From Hsuehochloa calcarea (Eukaryota; Streptophyta; Magnoliopsida; Poales; Poaceae), in contig CM070601.1 of assembly GCA_036346395.1 (NCBI GenBank), positions 18,039,763 to 18,103,762 of the forward strand: a DNA stretch of 64,000 bases. The letters run 5' to 3'. A model generated the notes under the pieces. It saw only the letters and a list, made by a program, of their open reading frames with translations, had not been told where the DNA came from and did not search any database. The first letter of the stretch is position 1. Each line of letters starts with the position of its first letter. Positions 11,881 to 22,577 of the stretch are shown here, one piece after another. Position numbers and translations under genes: made by a program.

Positions 11881-13229
11881 TGGGAGCTGACGGGTGCGGC
11901 GGCCATTTGCCGACAACAGTAACCGAGGAGGGGAGGACCAGGGGGAGAAAGAGAGAAAGAGCCAGGGGAGGTGGAGGGGAGGCTCACCGAGTGTTTTGAC
12001 GTGGCGGGGAAGCACCGGAGAAGGTAGGAGTCGAGGGTGGTGCGGGGAGGAGCTTGGCGACGGCGGTCCCGAGGAGGCGGGGCGCTGCAGCTGTGGTCGG
12101 GGAGGCACGGGGGTGTCGCCGTGGCGCTCCAAGCGCCGGCGACTAGAGCTGACGGGTGGCCGACAGGAAAGATGGCTTCGCCGAGGGGAAAATGATTGGG
12201 GCTTTGGAGCTCTTACCTGGGGAGAGAGGGGAGCAACGACGCCGGGGCTATTTATAGCCAGGAGGGGAAGGGAGTCGTGGAGGAGCTGACGTTGGCGAAT
12301 CTCGGCAGATGGGCGCGGAGCGGTGATGGGCGACGAGTGGCGCCCATGCCGCTGGGATAACGGACTGGCGCCGACCGAGAGGCGACGGACGGGCGCGGCC
12401 GGACCGAGTGCTTGCAGCCTTGACCGGAGCGAGTCGGAGCGAGGACGAAGAGGACGGCGCGACCGGGCGATGACGCTTGGGGCGAAGCGCAGGGATGGAG
12501 CGCGCCGCTTGGGCCCGGTGAAGGCGACGCGACCATGGAGCAGGTGAGCAGGTGCGGCAGGGACGGCCGCAGGGAGCCGAGGCGCGAGTTGGTGGAGCGA
12601 TAGAGGCGACCCGCAGGGCCGCCGAGCGGGAAGAAGGTGGGGGGGGGAAATAGAGTCGGGCCGAGAGGAGAAGGCCGGCGGGCGGAGGCGGCGCACGTGG
12701 GAGGAGTCGGGGAGAAGGTGATGCGGCGACGGAGAGGAGGCGAGATGGGGAAGACGACGGCGATTCGGCCGAGGCGATAAGGGAGGGGAGAGATGGTGAG
12801 CGACGCGAGAGAGAGACGGGAGAGAAAGAGATAAGGAGAGCGGGCCGTGGGCCGAGGAAAGCGGCTGGGCCGGAGTTTGCTGGGCGGTGGAAAAGAAAGA
12901 CAGCTGGGAAACCGACGGCCAAGTAAGGGAGAAAAGGAGGTGGGTTACCGGGAAAACGGGAAAACGGGGAGTGAGAGAAAAATAGGTGGGCCGGAAAAGG
13001 TTGGCCCAGTAAAATAAAATGGTGGCAAAATTTTGAGAGAGGTTTCAACAAATGAAAAGTGCGAATTGAATTTGAAATTTGAAATTTGAATTTTGAATGG
13101 AGGTTTGAAACACAAACCCAAACTTAAAGGAAGCTCGGAGTTTTGGAATTTAAGCGACGAAACGAAAATCAATAAAAATTGAATTTAAATAATCCGCACT
13201 ATTTAATATTTGAAAAACGGGACGTCACA
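11880..13229 (-). other. GC-rich U3-like segment of the long LTR
   Basis: Very GC-rich and purine-biased on the plus strand, so it throws up long open frames on the minus strand that are proline, serine and arginine rich with no recognisable domain. Next to the terminus (13060-13200) it becomes AT-rich with repeated TTTGAAATTTGAA words. I treat it as non-coding LTR sequence. Confidence 0.55.
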
Positions 13230-13234
13230 GACAC

Positions 13235-13290
13235 CCGAGTCGAATTCTCGCGCAAATCTGATTCGGACACCCGAGTCGAATTCTCGCGCG
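13235..13290. repeat. Split 36-bp tandem repeat at the insertion site
   Basis: The block from AATCTGATTCGGACAC to CGAATTCTCGCGC occurs complete at 13254-13289. The preceding copy is interrupted: its first 16 bases are at 1381-1396, left of the inserted element, and its last 20 at 13235-13254, right of it. Removing 1397-13234 restores two adjacent copies. Confidence 0.85.
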
Positions 13291-13483
13291 GTGCGCGAAA
13301 AAAGTAGGCCGTGCCGCACTACGTTTCCGTTCGCCAGCGCCGCTCGGGCCGCCGAGACCGACTCCCGCAGTCCCAAGGCGTTGCGTTTGGTGGTCGTCTG
13401 ATTCCACCGTACGCACGTACAGCGCGCAGGCTGAATCGAATCCGGGACCGGTTCGCCTCCGCGCCCGCGCGCGGTGTGGTCTG

Positions 13484-13490
13484 TATATAT
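13484..13490 (+). promoter_or_regulatory. Putative TATA box of the 13560 gene
   Basis: TATATAT about 75 bases before the ATG at 13560, in otherwise GC-rich DNA. Spacing allows a transcription start near 13515-13520 and a short leader. Confidence 0.5.
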
Positions 13491-13559
13491 CTGGACAGGC
13501 GGACGCAAGTCGTGCAAGGGCTGCACCAGCACGATCTATCGATCGAAAATTCGAAATCG

Positions 13560-14242
13560 ATGGCATCGTCGGCGTGGGACGCGGAGGTGGCGGAGTGCGA
13601 CAAGCGGGTCGTTACGATCGCCAAGTTCCTGCGGGCCACGGTGGTCGGTGGGTATTGTGGAGGAGCACAATAGCGAAGCGGAGCTGGTGCCGGCGGAGCT
13701 GGCGAAGGATGCTGCCGAGGCCGCGGAATCCGCCGTGTTCTTGGTCAAGACCATGGTGTCCGAGGCGGAGTTTGTCAAGGAGCTCGCCGCGAAGCTCGTG
13801 GACAGTCCGAGCGCCGAGAAGCCGGTGGAGGCGCTCCGTGGGCACGCGGAGTCGATAGAAACGCTCGGGGCGCAGGCGGAGGAGTTCGCGGCCGCCATGC
13901 CCCGCCTGGTGGCCGAAGGGCAACAGTGCCTGTGCTACAGCCGCGCCGGCGCCGTCAAACTGCGTGACTACCTCCTAGACGAGGAGCCGGCCTGCGCGCT
14001 GGAGATGATGGCCCTTGCCGATCCGAGGGGTCGTGGAGGTCCGGAGGGCTGTCGCCAAGATGCGGACACTGGAGGACGGGCAGGTCCCCACGCCCGAGCA
14101 GGTGGCTGCGGCGGCGAGGGCCGAGGTCGCCGCCGTGTCGTTGGCGGAGACGGCGCCTGGGGTGCTGGAGGACAGGGCGGAGGAGCTCAGGCAAGGCGCT
14201 GCGCACTTCGTGGGATCGCCGGGCGAGGAGGCTGATAGATAA
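13560..14242 (+). pseudogene. Small hypothetical grass protein, frameshifted twice
   Basis: The frame opens at 13560 (MASSAWDAEVAECDKRVVT), runs about 29 codons, then continues in the next frame near 13650 (VEEHNSEAELVPAELAKDAA) to about 14010, and in the third frame (VEVRRAVAKMRTLEDGQ) to a stop at 14240-14242. Summed, this is about 225 residues of an acidic, alanine-rich, probably helical protein without a signal peptide or membrane segment. Both breaks are single-base gains, the first in a GGTGGGT run and the second in a GAGGGG run. I do not recognise the family. Codon bias is strongly GC at third positions, as in real grass genes, and a TATA box precedes it. It could be a recent pseudogene, or an intact gene with assembly errors at the G runs. 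The large LTR element sits 330 bases upstream. Confidence 0.5.
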
Positions 14243-14318
14243 CCTGCGGGCGCTGGGCATCACGGCGCGCGCGACGCTATTGGTTATTTAATTCTGTTTC
14301 TGCCACCGCAAAGGGCCT

Positions 14319-14346
14319 GTGTGTGTGTGTGTGTATATATATATAT
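14319..14346. repeat. (GT)n(AT)n compound microsatellite
   Basis: A GT run passes directly into an AT run just downstream of the 13560 gene. Confidence 0.9.
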
Positions 14347-14418
14347 GTTTACCATCCCCACTGAATGGCAAGGTACATCAATTATTTATTAGGGTTTGTT
14401 TTCCACTTTGATGCCAAA

Positions 14419-15369
14419 ATTTCCAAGACCAAACTGTTAGACAGCCCTGCGCCAGAACTTTATATTTTAAAATTCTAAGTTGAGGTTTTATTGAAAATTT
14501 TAGCGCCGGCCGGGCTGGCAAATTTCTATTTTCTATGTTCCTAGGCCGCAGCCAAGTTATTTTGTAGTGCAATGGCAAGAAAAAAAAAATTCAGCACAGC
14601 GAAAACTAATTTTCCAAGATAGAAACTAAATGGAGATCTCTATTTATAAGGTGAATTAGCTCATGCTTTCTTACGTACGAGTCACAATTTTGAACTACCA
14701 AAATGAGCATCACACACATCTCAAAGCCGACCCACAGGTCGGGAAAATCAAGTTAGAGTTAAAAGAAAAGTAAGACGACTTACAAATATCAAAACCGGAA
14801 ATAAAATAGTGCACTAGTGGAAGAACCGATTTAGAGAGCTATCCCTACTTGTGACACAGAGCTATCATGCTTAGTTTAGACGTACATGCACTCATCTTGA
14901 CTAATAAAATAGGAGTTTACGTCTGCACAGTGGGACAATGTTATTTCTCTTGTGCGTGCGGTTGACATCTTTCACTCCTCCCAATTTCCTCATCGAGGCG
15001 CACCAACATGTAGACCCAATTTAACAGGGATAAGATCTTGCCCTGACACCCCCCGACCACCCCCCTGACTCGCGAATGTATCTATGTCCTCACTTCTTCC
15101 GTAACCACTCAAACCGTCGCCGCTCCACTTCTTCTTCACATGCACACACCGAAATTCGACATCGTCCCCACTCCTTCCTATCTCACACCATGACTTGCTA
15201 TCTGTGCCGGTCCAGCATTCGCTTTGTGCCTTAGAGACCCCGACCCCCTCCGGTACTCAGTCTGCGGGTTGCAATGGCAATGTGCACGAAGATGAGGGTA
15301 TCCGACAACCTAGGAGACGGTGATGCGGAGAGGTAGCGCCGGCAATAGGAGGAGGTAGCAGGGAGGGGA
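14419..15369. repeat. Duplicated segment R1
   Basis: Matches 19208-20154 almost base for base, from ATTTCCAAGACCAAACTG to GTAGCAGGGAGGGGA. R1 stops exactly where the CACTA terminus begins at 15370, while R2 runs on (GGTGGCGTCGGGG). No terminal repeats, PBS or coding domain were seen in R, so its class is unknown. Confidence 0.85.
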
Positions 15370-15410
15370 CACTACGGGAAACACGTGATTTGCCGAGTGC
15401 ACAAATCTTT

Positions 15411-16293
15411 GCCGAGTGCCAAAACTTGGCACTCGGCAAACTAATTTTTTTTTTGTTTTTTGCCACCAATTTTTTTTTGAAGCTTTAGTACACTACCACA
15501 AACAACATGTTTAAATTTGGGACATTTTCATTGCCTTTTGGCATATTTCTATAGTTTATTTTGTTTTGTTGAATTTTTCCAAAAATGTAAGTTTGAGCTG
15601 AGTGCATCGAATAATGGATTACATTCGTTCAAAAATGTTATCCTTGTTTTTAGTGTAAATTTAGGCTAAATCGAGAACTTCGAAATTTCGATCAACGTGC
15701 TCACGAGGAGCCAACTGCGTGGGAGTGGTTTTTAATTGTATAAAATGCGAGCGAATTGAAAATCATGAAATTGTCGAGTTATCGTATCGTATCGTATGCT
15801 ATGGAAAAAATTTGAAAAGTTTAGACGCATTATCGTACGATGCTCACAAACCGGAGATCTCCACATTTGAAACGTAGGAGATCTCGGTTTCATGAATCAT
15901 CGTCATAGCGTTTCAATTTAAATTTTTCACGAACGATCGATACTGCATAACTCGACAAGTTCATGATTTTCAAATTGTCGCATTTTTCAATTAAAAACCA
16001 CTCCCACTAGTTGCGCGTTCTGAGCCGCTTGATCAAATTTCGACGCCATTTAGCCTAAATTTCACTAAGAAACAAGGATAACATTTTGAACAAATGTAAT
16101 CCATTATTCGATGCACGTCAGTCAACTTACATTTTGGAAAATTCAACAAAACAAAATAAACTATAAATATGCCAAAAGCAATAAAATATTCCAAAATTAA
16201 ACATGTTGTTTGGTAGTGTACTAAATCTTCAAAAAATTGTGTAAAAACAAAAAATTAGTTTGCCGAGTGCTAGGGTTGGCACTCGCAAAGTTA
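15411..16293. repeat. Long hairpin (about 450-bp inverted repeat arms) in CACTA sub-terminal region
   Basis: The left arm (about 15411-15866) reads as the reverse complement of the right arm (about 15876-16293). Matching landmarks are GGCACTCGGCAAACTAAT / ATTAGTTTGCCGAGTGC, the GTTTATTTTGTTTTGTTGAATT block, GTTATCCTTGTTT and GGGAGTGGTTTTTAATT. The centre is ACCGGAGATCTCC / GGAGATCTCGGT with a short loop. A transcript through it would fold into a long imperfect double strand. Confidence 0.8.
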
Positions 16294-16379
16294 ACTCGCC
16301 AGTGCGATCACGACACTCGGCGAAGAAATTAACTTTGCCGAGTGCGTAGATCGCACTCGAAAGCCGCTTCTCTTCACTC

Positions 16380-19207
16380 TGCGCCCCCTCTCTCTCTTTC
16401 TCTCATTCTGTCTCCTCTCACTCTCTCTCACTCACCTACGCAGACATCTCGCCCGCCTCCGCGTCGGCCCGCCTGCCTCCCCACGCCTCCCGCGGCCCGC
16501 CTGCCTCCGCTGCGCTCGCGCGCTCGCCGCCTGCGCGCCCGCGTTCGCTTCTCGGCTCCCTAGGGTTCCAATTTTAGTGCCTTCAATCAAAATTTTCTTC
16601 TGAACAACAAACCACAGGTAGTTTTTTTGTTCGCATCGGAAGAGTGCCGCAACATACAAATCGGTCGAGATAATGCACACATTCTCCCGAGTACGCCCAC
16701 CGCTCAAACACCTTCTTCGCCGAGAAGTCCGTGAAGCAGACATTGTTACCAAGGTCAGTATCATCACCGTCCTTTCGACAATAGGGAGTTAATCTATGTA
16801 TCTCTGGATTGTTATACCGATTGAGCACTGCTGAATCTTAGCAAGCAAAAGAAAAAAGGAGAACAAATAAATTGCTGATTATCTTAGTGTCCATGTAGAT
16901 AAACGAAGACCACTTCATTTTGTTCCTTTAGTTCGTCTTGTTGCTTGTTTTATTTATTTGCTTCGGATTTTTTTGTATATAATTACAGAGCACCTTGATA
17001 TAGTGTGGCAAATTGGTACATTTTTTAAACTGTTTTAACTATGTTTGTATCGAGGACATTCTTTAGTTTTAGTCTCTCCTAGGCATCACTGTGGTGGGTA
17101 AGGTATTTTTGCTCTGTGGATTCATGACATACTTTAGTAGTTATTTTGATATTTAGTTCTTCAAATATGTAGTCTTTCCATGTGAAATTGAACCCACAAT
17201 CTTAGGATGCTGAAATTAAATTTCAAATGAGTTGTCGGGATCATATTTTCATGTTTACAATCTGTTGGAGTTATTTTTGTTGCTTTAGACCAACTTGTTG
17301 GTACAGTTCTTTAGGCTATTGACCTACATAGGGCATACAGTTTCAAAGTGAGTGGTTCATGTGGATCATTACAGAGGATAAAACCTTCTTTTCATGTTTA
17401 TTTCATATCGCCACTTTCGATACCCCGTGCTCTCGAAACAACCAACAACACAGCTACACAAACTGCTACCTCCTCAATGTCGCAATCCAGTTCACGGAAA
17501 TTGCGCCTTCAACTAATATCAGTAGCTAGGTTCAAACAGTGACAAAGAGATTCATACATCTCCATGAAACATATGCACGTGCCATCCATGCAAAAAAATG
17601 TTTATTCGATTATTTGGATAGTAACAACTATTTCTCCTAAAACATTTCATTGACTAAAATACACCTACGATGTCGAGTAGGTTTATAATTAAATCTACAT
17701 ATACATATTCCTTTTGCTACTTGCTTCTTAGATATTTATGCTAATCATTTCCATTGGTACTCATTCACATGCCAAAACACGACTTATTCCTTGCTAAACG
17801 CCTCATTTGAATATACAATCATATTCCATCCGTCGATTCACCCAAAAGGTTTGACACTTTTGTTATCATTGTGTCATCATAGTGCTACTCTTGGTATGCT
17901 CTTTTGCTAATACGTCTGTTTACCCATTTCATACACGATGGAAAACGACCCATCACCATGAAAAGGCTAAAATGGATGTGACAGATGGAAAAAATGCAAG
18001 GCATTCTCTCAATCATTTGCTATGAAATGAAAAACACCACCAAATATATACGATTCCCTTTCCAAACTACGGCACGAAAATAACCAAATTTGATATACAT
18101 ATTGTAGGGATTCACCATAAAACAATGGAGGTATCCGTGACTTGGAAATTTCGAAGCCTCTGCTTCGGATCAATACAACGATACAATAATGTCACCCTTT
18201 AGCTCATGTAGCTTAGTAACCCCCTAATGCAAACCCTTGACATCCATGGCACAACCTTTAGACAAGACATCCGTTATGCATAAAACCGCTATATTTGAAC
18301 CGGTTTCCACAAAGCTACATCTATTAGAGACTAAGATTGTTGGTAATATAATTAACATATACCGAGGTACACATTAAAATTGTTGGTAATATAATTTCTT
18401 ATGCTCTATTTCCATACTAACTCTTAATGTACATTGCAATATTAGGGTGTAAATATATGTACTTATTGATAGCTAATTTCATGGATGTTGAGTTCACGCT
18501 TGTTGTTGCGGTTTGATAGATTGTTAAAAGATCCAATGGTTTGTGATAGAAATGATTGAAGTGTTACACATCTTGAGTCGTGGATAACATATTTTACCAA
18601 AGAAAGCACACTTTGCCTTGACCCTCTACATTTTCTTGCAGTTGTCGTAAGAAATAGTAATGATGCTCCTTGTTAATGTTCATTATTGTTATTTATATAA
18701 TGTTTGGTATAATGTTTACCTAACCTATCGCTTTTTATGTAGGAGAAGGACCCGTGGGAGGGACTCAGCGACCCGATCGTCTTCGCTTGTCGCCGTCTGT
18801 CAGCACCGCACGCCTCGCCATCTGCACCGACACGCCATCGCCTCGCTAGCTCGACTCCACCGCCACCCTAGGTATAACCCTCCTCCTTTGCATGCATGTT
18901 TTATATGGTCACGTAGCCCGCTTAGGCGTCTCTGCTCGAAAGAGATACGGTTGAGGTATGCAGATCTTTGCATATCGCGATCGATCTCTTCGATTGTCCA
19001 CGATTTTGGACAGACTAGATGCGTAGATGAGGTTAGTTTCCATGGTTCGCTCGGTCCGAGAGATTTCGGCATCACCTCCTGTTGTTCTCCGATACACTCT
19101 CCCTTGCGGACGTGTATCGGGAGAACAATGGGTGAGACCAAATTTGCTCTCGGATAGAGCGAGCATTGAAACGACTCATCTACGCATCCGCGTGGGATTA
19201 GGACCTA
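16380..19207. other. CACTA interior, no gene recognised
   Basis: AT-rich DNA with a GC-rich, exon-like patch at 18745-19140. Frames across the patch (165 aa on plus, 113 aa on minus) show no domain I recognise and no consistent splice frame with neighbours. It may be non-coding 5' sequence of the parent transposon. Confidence 0.4.
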
Positions 19208-20154
19208 ATTTCCAAGACCAAACTGTTAGACAGCCCTGCGCCAGAACTTTATATTTTAAAATTCTAAGTTGAGGTTTTATTGAAAATTTTAGCGCCGGGC
19301 TGGCAAATTTCTATTTTCTATGTTCCTAGGCCGCAGCCAAGTTATTTTGTAGTGCAATGGCAAGAAGAGAAAAATTCAGCACAGCGAAAACTAATTTTCC
19401 AAGATAGAAACTAAATGGAGATCTCTATTTATAAGGTGAATTAGCTCATGCTTTCTTACGTACGAGTCACAATTTTGAACTACCAAAATGAGCATCACAC
19501 ACATATCAAAGCCGACCCACAGGTCGGGAAAATCAAGTTAGAGTTAAAAGAAAAGTAAGACGACTTACAAATATCAAAACCGGAAATAAAATAGTGCACT
19601 AGTGGAAGAACCGATTTGAAGAGCTATCCCTACTTGTGACACAGAGCTATCATGCTTAGATTAGACGTACATGCACTCATCTTAACTAATAAAAAAAAGA
19701 GTTTACATCTCCACAGTGGGACAATATCATTTCTCCTGTGCGTGCGGTTGACATCTTTCACTCCTCCCAATTTCCTCATCGAGGCGCACCAACATGTAGA
19801 CCCAACCTAACAGGGATAAGATCTTGCCCTGACACCCCCGCCCCCCCCCCTGACTCGCGAATGTATCTATGTCCTCACTTCTTCCGTAACCACTCAAACC
19901 ATCGCCGCTCCACTTCTTCTTCACATGCACACACCGAAATTCGACGTCGTCGCCACTCCTTCCTATCTCACACCATGACTCGCTATCTGTGCCAGTCCAG
20001 CATTCGCTTCGTGCCTTAGAGACCCCGACCCCCTCCGGTACTCAGTTTGCGGGTTGCAATGGTAATGTGCACGAAGATGAGGGTATCCGACAACCTAGGA
20101 GACGGTGATGCGGAGAGGTAGCGCCGGCAATAGGAGGAGGTAGCAGGGAGGGGA
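19208..20154. repeat. Duplicated segment R2
   Basis: Second copy of R1 (14419-15369), with small differences such as an extended C run near 19845. It continues past the R1 breakpoint, so R2 shows the pre-insertion sequence at the CACTA site. Confidence 0.85.
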
Positions 20155-20917
20155 GGTGGCGTCGGGGACAGGAGAAGACACTGGGAGGAAAGGAGGAGAC
20201 GGTATCTTGGAGGAGAAGTGGTGGTACCGTGGAAGGGAGGGGAGACAGCGATGGCACACGAGGAAGTGGCAGAGACGAAGGTGTCCTTCCCTTGTCGCGC
20301 CGCCATCTCGAGTTCATCGCACCGTGTCTTCTTCATCCTAATCCTTCCCTGCGTCGCCACTGCCCGCTGCTTCGTGCCGACTGAGCAAATATCGCCGCCT
20401 CCTCCTCGCTTACCATAGCGATTCCGCCACTGCCTCCTCCCCTGGCCTCGACCACCTTGCCACAATAGCTAGAAACATACTTGTGGTTTTGGTTCAGGGT
20501 GGAAGAAAGTAGTCATCGACGCATAGTCCTCTTCCTTGTCAACCTGTCAATAGCTAGAAATGGGTAGCACGTCGGGGAGAGAAGTTGGTATCAACTTCAA
20601 CTTCCAAAGGTAAATAATCTATGAGCTCAAAATTTTAATTTTTGGGTGGTGGTAGTAGTAGTAGGTGATGCAATAGGCGGAGTTAATATTTCTGTTTATA
20701 TGTGTATGAAAAAATATTAATATTTATTATGCAATTTAGGATTCCATTTGCTGATATGTATCACTTTTTTTAGGGTTTCGTTGTAATGTACGGATTGACG
20801 GTTCACTCCGTTATTGTGGTGGTAGGTCGTCAATCTTTTTTTAATAGTTCTAATTTGTCAACGAGCAAGAGAAAGCAAGTCTCACTCAGCTGATCAGTTC
20901 AACTCTCCAGGCTCGAG
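20155..20917. other. Continuation of R2 and intergenic DNA
   Basis: Purine-rich GGAGGAG sequence to 20300, then anonymous sequence with a GTAGTAGTAG run near 20652. Minus-strand frames here are low complexity. No gene is supported. Confidence 0.5.
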
Positions 20918-20922
20918 TCAGG

Positions 20923-21352
20923 TGTTAGATTGATCTCGGCTAACTGCCGAGACCGAGTCTCACAGGCAAAGCCCACCTACGCGCCCTGATCGGGGGCGGT
21001 TCCAACTCAGTTTTGGTTTCGGTCCCGGTCATCTCGGCGCTACAAAAACAGAGGGATACGGCAGGGTTTGTGAGCGAGCAGTTCAAGCCCAACAGATCCC
21101 ATACAGACGCCCGATCGGTAACGTGCGCTGAGGTGAACGAAGGCCGTAACCCATCGCCATCATCATGACTCAGTAAGACGCCACTATTTGCCGAGATCTA
21201 CCCGACCCCGACCGAACCATCAACCACGATGACGTCTTCATCATCGGGTATGTGTTAACGCTTCCGCACTAATATTTTAAGTTAGGTGTTCATTTATGAT
21301 CTAGGTTTTCATGTGTTTAGATCAAGTATTGGTTCTCAGTTTATTACTATCA
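20923..21352 (+). repeat. 5' LTR of copia element 1
   Basis: Starts TGTTAGATTGATCTCGGC and ends TACTATCA just before the primer site. Ten bases in is a perfect hairpin, TCTCGGC-TAACT-GCCGAGA (20934-20952). The first 144 bases align with the 3' LTR at 26879. Confidence 0.85.
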
Positions 21353-21353
21353 T

Positions 21354-21365
21354 TGGTATCAGAGC
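21354..21365 (+). other. Primer-binding site, copia element 1
   Basis: TGGTATCAGAGC is complementary to the 3' end of plant initiator methionine tRNA. It lies one base after the LTR end. Confidence 0.92.
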
Positions 21366-22577
21366 GAACCCTAGATTGTTTTGAACCCAACCGAGTCTCC
21401 CTCTTGTCCAAATCTAATGGTTGACGGCTCGGCTTAGCACTTAGAAGGAGGGGATTTGAAACCCTTAAGCGAAAAACCCTAATGTGATCCAGAAAATCCC
21501 CAAATCCGAAACCCCAAATCGGAACCCTAAGAACCCTAAGGTGCGGCCCTCTCAAAAACTCATATCGGTGCAAAGAGGGCGTTGGATCACTTACATTTTT
21601 GAGATCTGAACCTTCGCGGTCTCGGGCACCATCAGAGTTCCACTGACGGCCACAGCGCGCCTGACCTGGCCGCACGCGCCAGCGCCGGCGAGGAGGGTCG
21701 CGGTGGCGCCACCTCATGCCGCGTTCACCTCACTGATCGCTCGGCCTCCTTCTCCAAAGAAGGCCGCCGACGGAGTCGCCATTCGCGGCGCTTTCTTCAA
21801 GGCCGCTTGCGAGTTTTCGGGGGGGAGCGGGCGAAGTGGTTTTAGGGTTAGGGTTTCCGCCGTTCGGCCGGTTTTCATACGTCGCGATTTTTGCTGTCGA
21901 TCGTCCGATGCGATCTGACGGATCGCGTGGCTCTGATTCGGCGAATGGATGCGCGGACGATCTCGGTCGTCCATTAAGATCCGACGGCTCTCGCGTGTCT
22001 CGGTATTTTGAGCCGATTTTTTGGGCCGACGAGAATGCACAGTCGCAGGCCGAGCGCGGGAGGGATGAAACCGGGCCGAGCCAAGGGAACAATAACTTTT
22101 CCTCTTTTTGCAAAATGATTTTTTGATTATTATTTATTTATTTATTTATTTGTGCACTGTTTAATCTAATGTTGATTACTCAAGCTGTGTAAGGCTGCAC
22201 AATAGTTTTTTTTTTGCAAAGTTCTTTTATGATTGAGTTTTTTTTTATTTTGTGCACTATTTTAATTAATGATAATTCCTCAAATCATCGGTATGAATTA
22301 GTCTCTGATTAAAATTGAACCAACGAGATATTTTAATTAGAGATTTTTATGATTTATTTTGGCATTATGTATACACATGATTACATACTGACCAACGTTG
22401 TTTGTAATCGTGTATCGCCACATTAATTGTTAAAGTTCTTTTTTATTTTCTGCCCAACGGTGATATAAACTAGAACTGTAGTTTTGCATGTTATTAATCA
22501 AACCAACGTAAGGTTAATTGCATGCAATACTTTTTATGCTATTTCTAATTTTTTTTCCTGTATTTTAATGTTCAGCA
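21366..22577 (+). promoter_or_regulatory. gag leader with repeated CCAACG words
   Basis: A GC-rich first half (21400-22080) is followed by an AT-rich second half. In the AT-rich part four CCAACG words are spaced 49-72 bases apart: ACCAACGAGA (22319), ACCAACGTTG (22391), TGCCCAACGGTGATA (22451) and AACCAACGTA (22501). The leader of copia element 2 has the same words in the same order. Minus-strand open frames in the GC-rich half have no recognised domain and I do not call them genes. Confidence 0.6.

Larger units (their letters stand above)
1397..13229 (-). mobile_element. 11.8-kb LTR-retrotransposon remnant: two long LTRs fused, no coding interior
   Basis: The right edge, read on the minus strand, starts TGTGACGTCCCG and the left edge ends (minus) GGGGTCCGACA, so the element has TG...CA termini. 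The 5-bp sequence GACAC lies immediately outside both ends (1392-1396 and 13230-13234), as expected of a target-site duplication. Inside are two copies of a segment of about 4.3 kb in direct orientation (about 1490-7635, which includes a later solo-LTR insertion, and 7636-11880). Only the right copy continues into the GC-rich U3-like start (11880-13229), and only the left copy has the last 95 bases (1397-1490). The simplest reading is a 3' and a 5' LTR of about 5.7 kb each, joined by a deletion that removed all internal coding sequence; a solo LTR with an internal tandem duplication is equally compatible. Minus-strand TATA words occur in both copies. The terminus TGTGACGTCCCG resembles grass Ty3/gypsy LTRs (recall). 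No gag or pol was found. Confidence 0.75.
15370..19207 (+). mobile_element. CACTA (En/Spm) transposon, 5' part, 3' end missing
   Basis: Starts CACTACGGGAAACACGTG immediately followed by repeated TTTGCCGAGTGC words in both orientations (15390-15440 and 16260-16360), the typical terminus and sub-terminal repeats of grass CACTA elements. Position 15370 is exactly where R1 breaks relative to R2. Downstream are a long hairpin (15411-16293), a CT-rich and GC-rich stretch (16380-16560), long AT-rich DNA and a GC-rich exon-like patch (18745-19140). No transposase (TNP2-like) domain was found and no inverted CACTA end appears before R2 begins at 19208, so the element is truncated on the right. A 3-bp target duplication cannot be checked for that reason. 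Confidence 0.7.

Noticed and set aside
11719..13051. Long minus-strand open frames (325 and 267 residues)
   Set aside because: They arise from purine-biased GC-rich sequence inside the long LTR, overlap each other in different frames, are Pro/Ser/Arg-rich and show no domain.
18660..19157. 165-residue open frame in the CACTA interior
   Set aside because: Arg/His/Ser-rich, no transposase motif, competing minus-strand frame of similar quality.
21714..22113. Minus-strand open frames in the copia 1 leader
   Set aside because: GC-rich leader sequence; copia 2 has similar leader composition with different frames, so no conserved protein.
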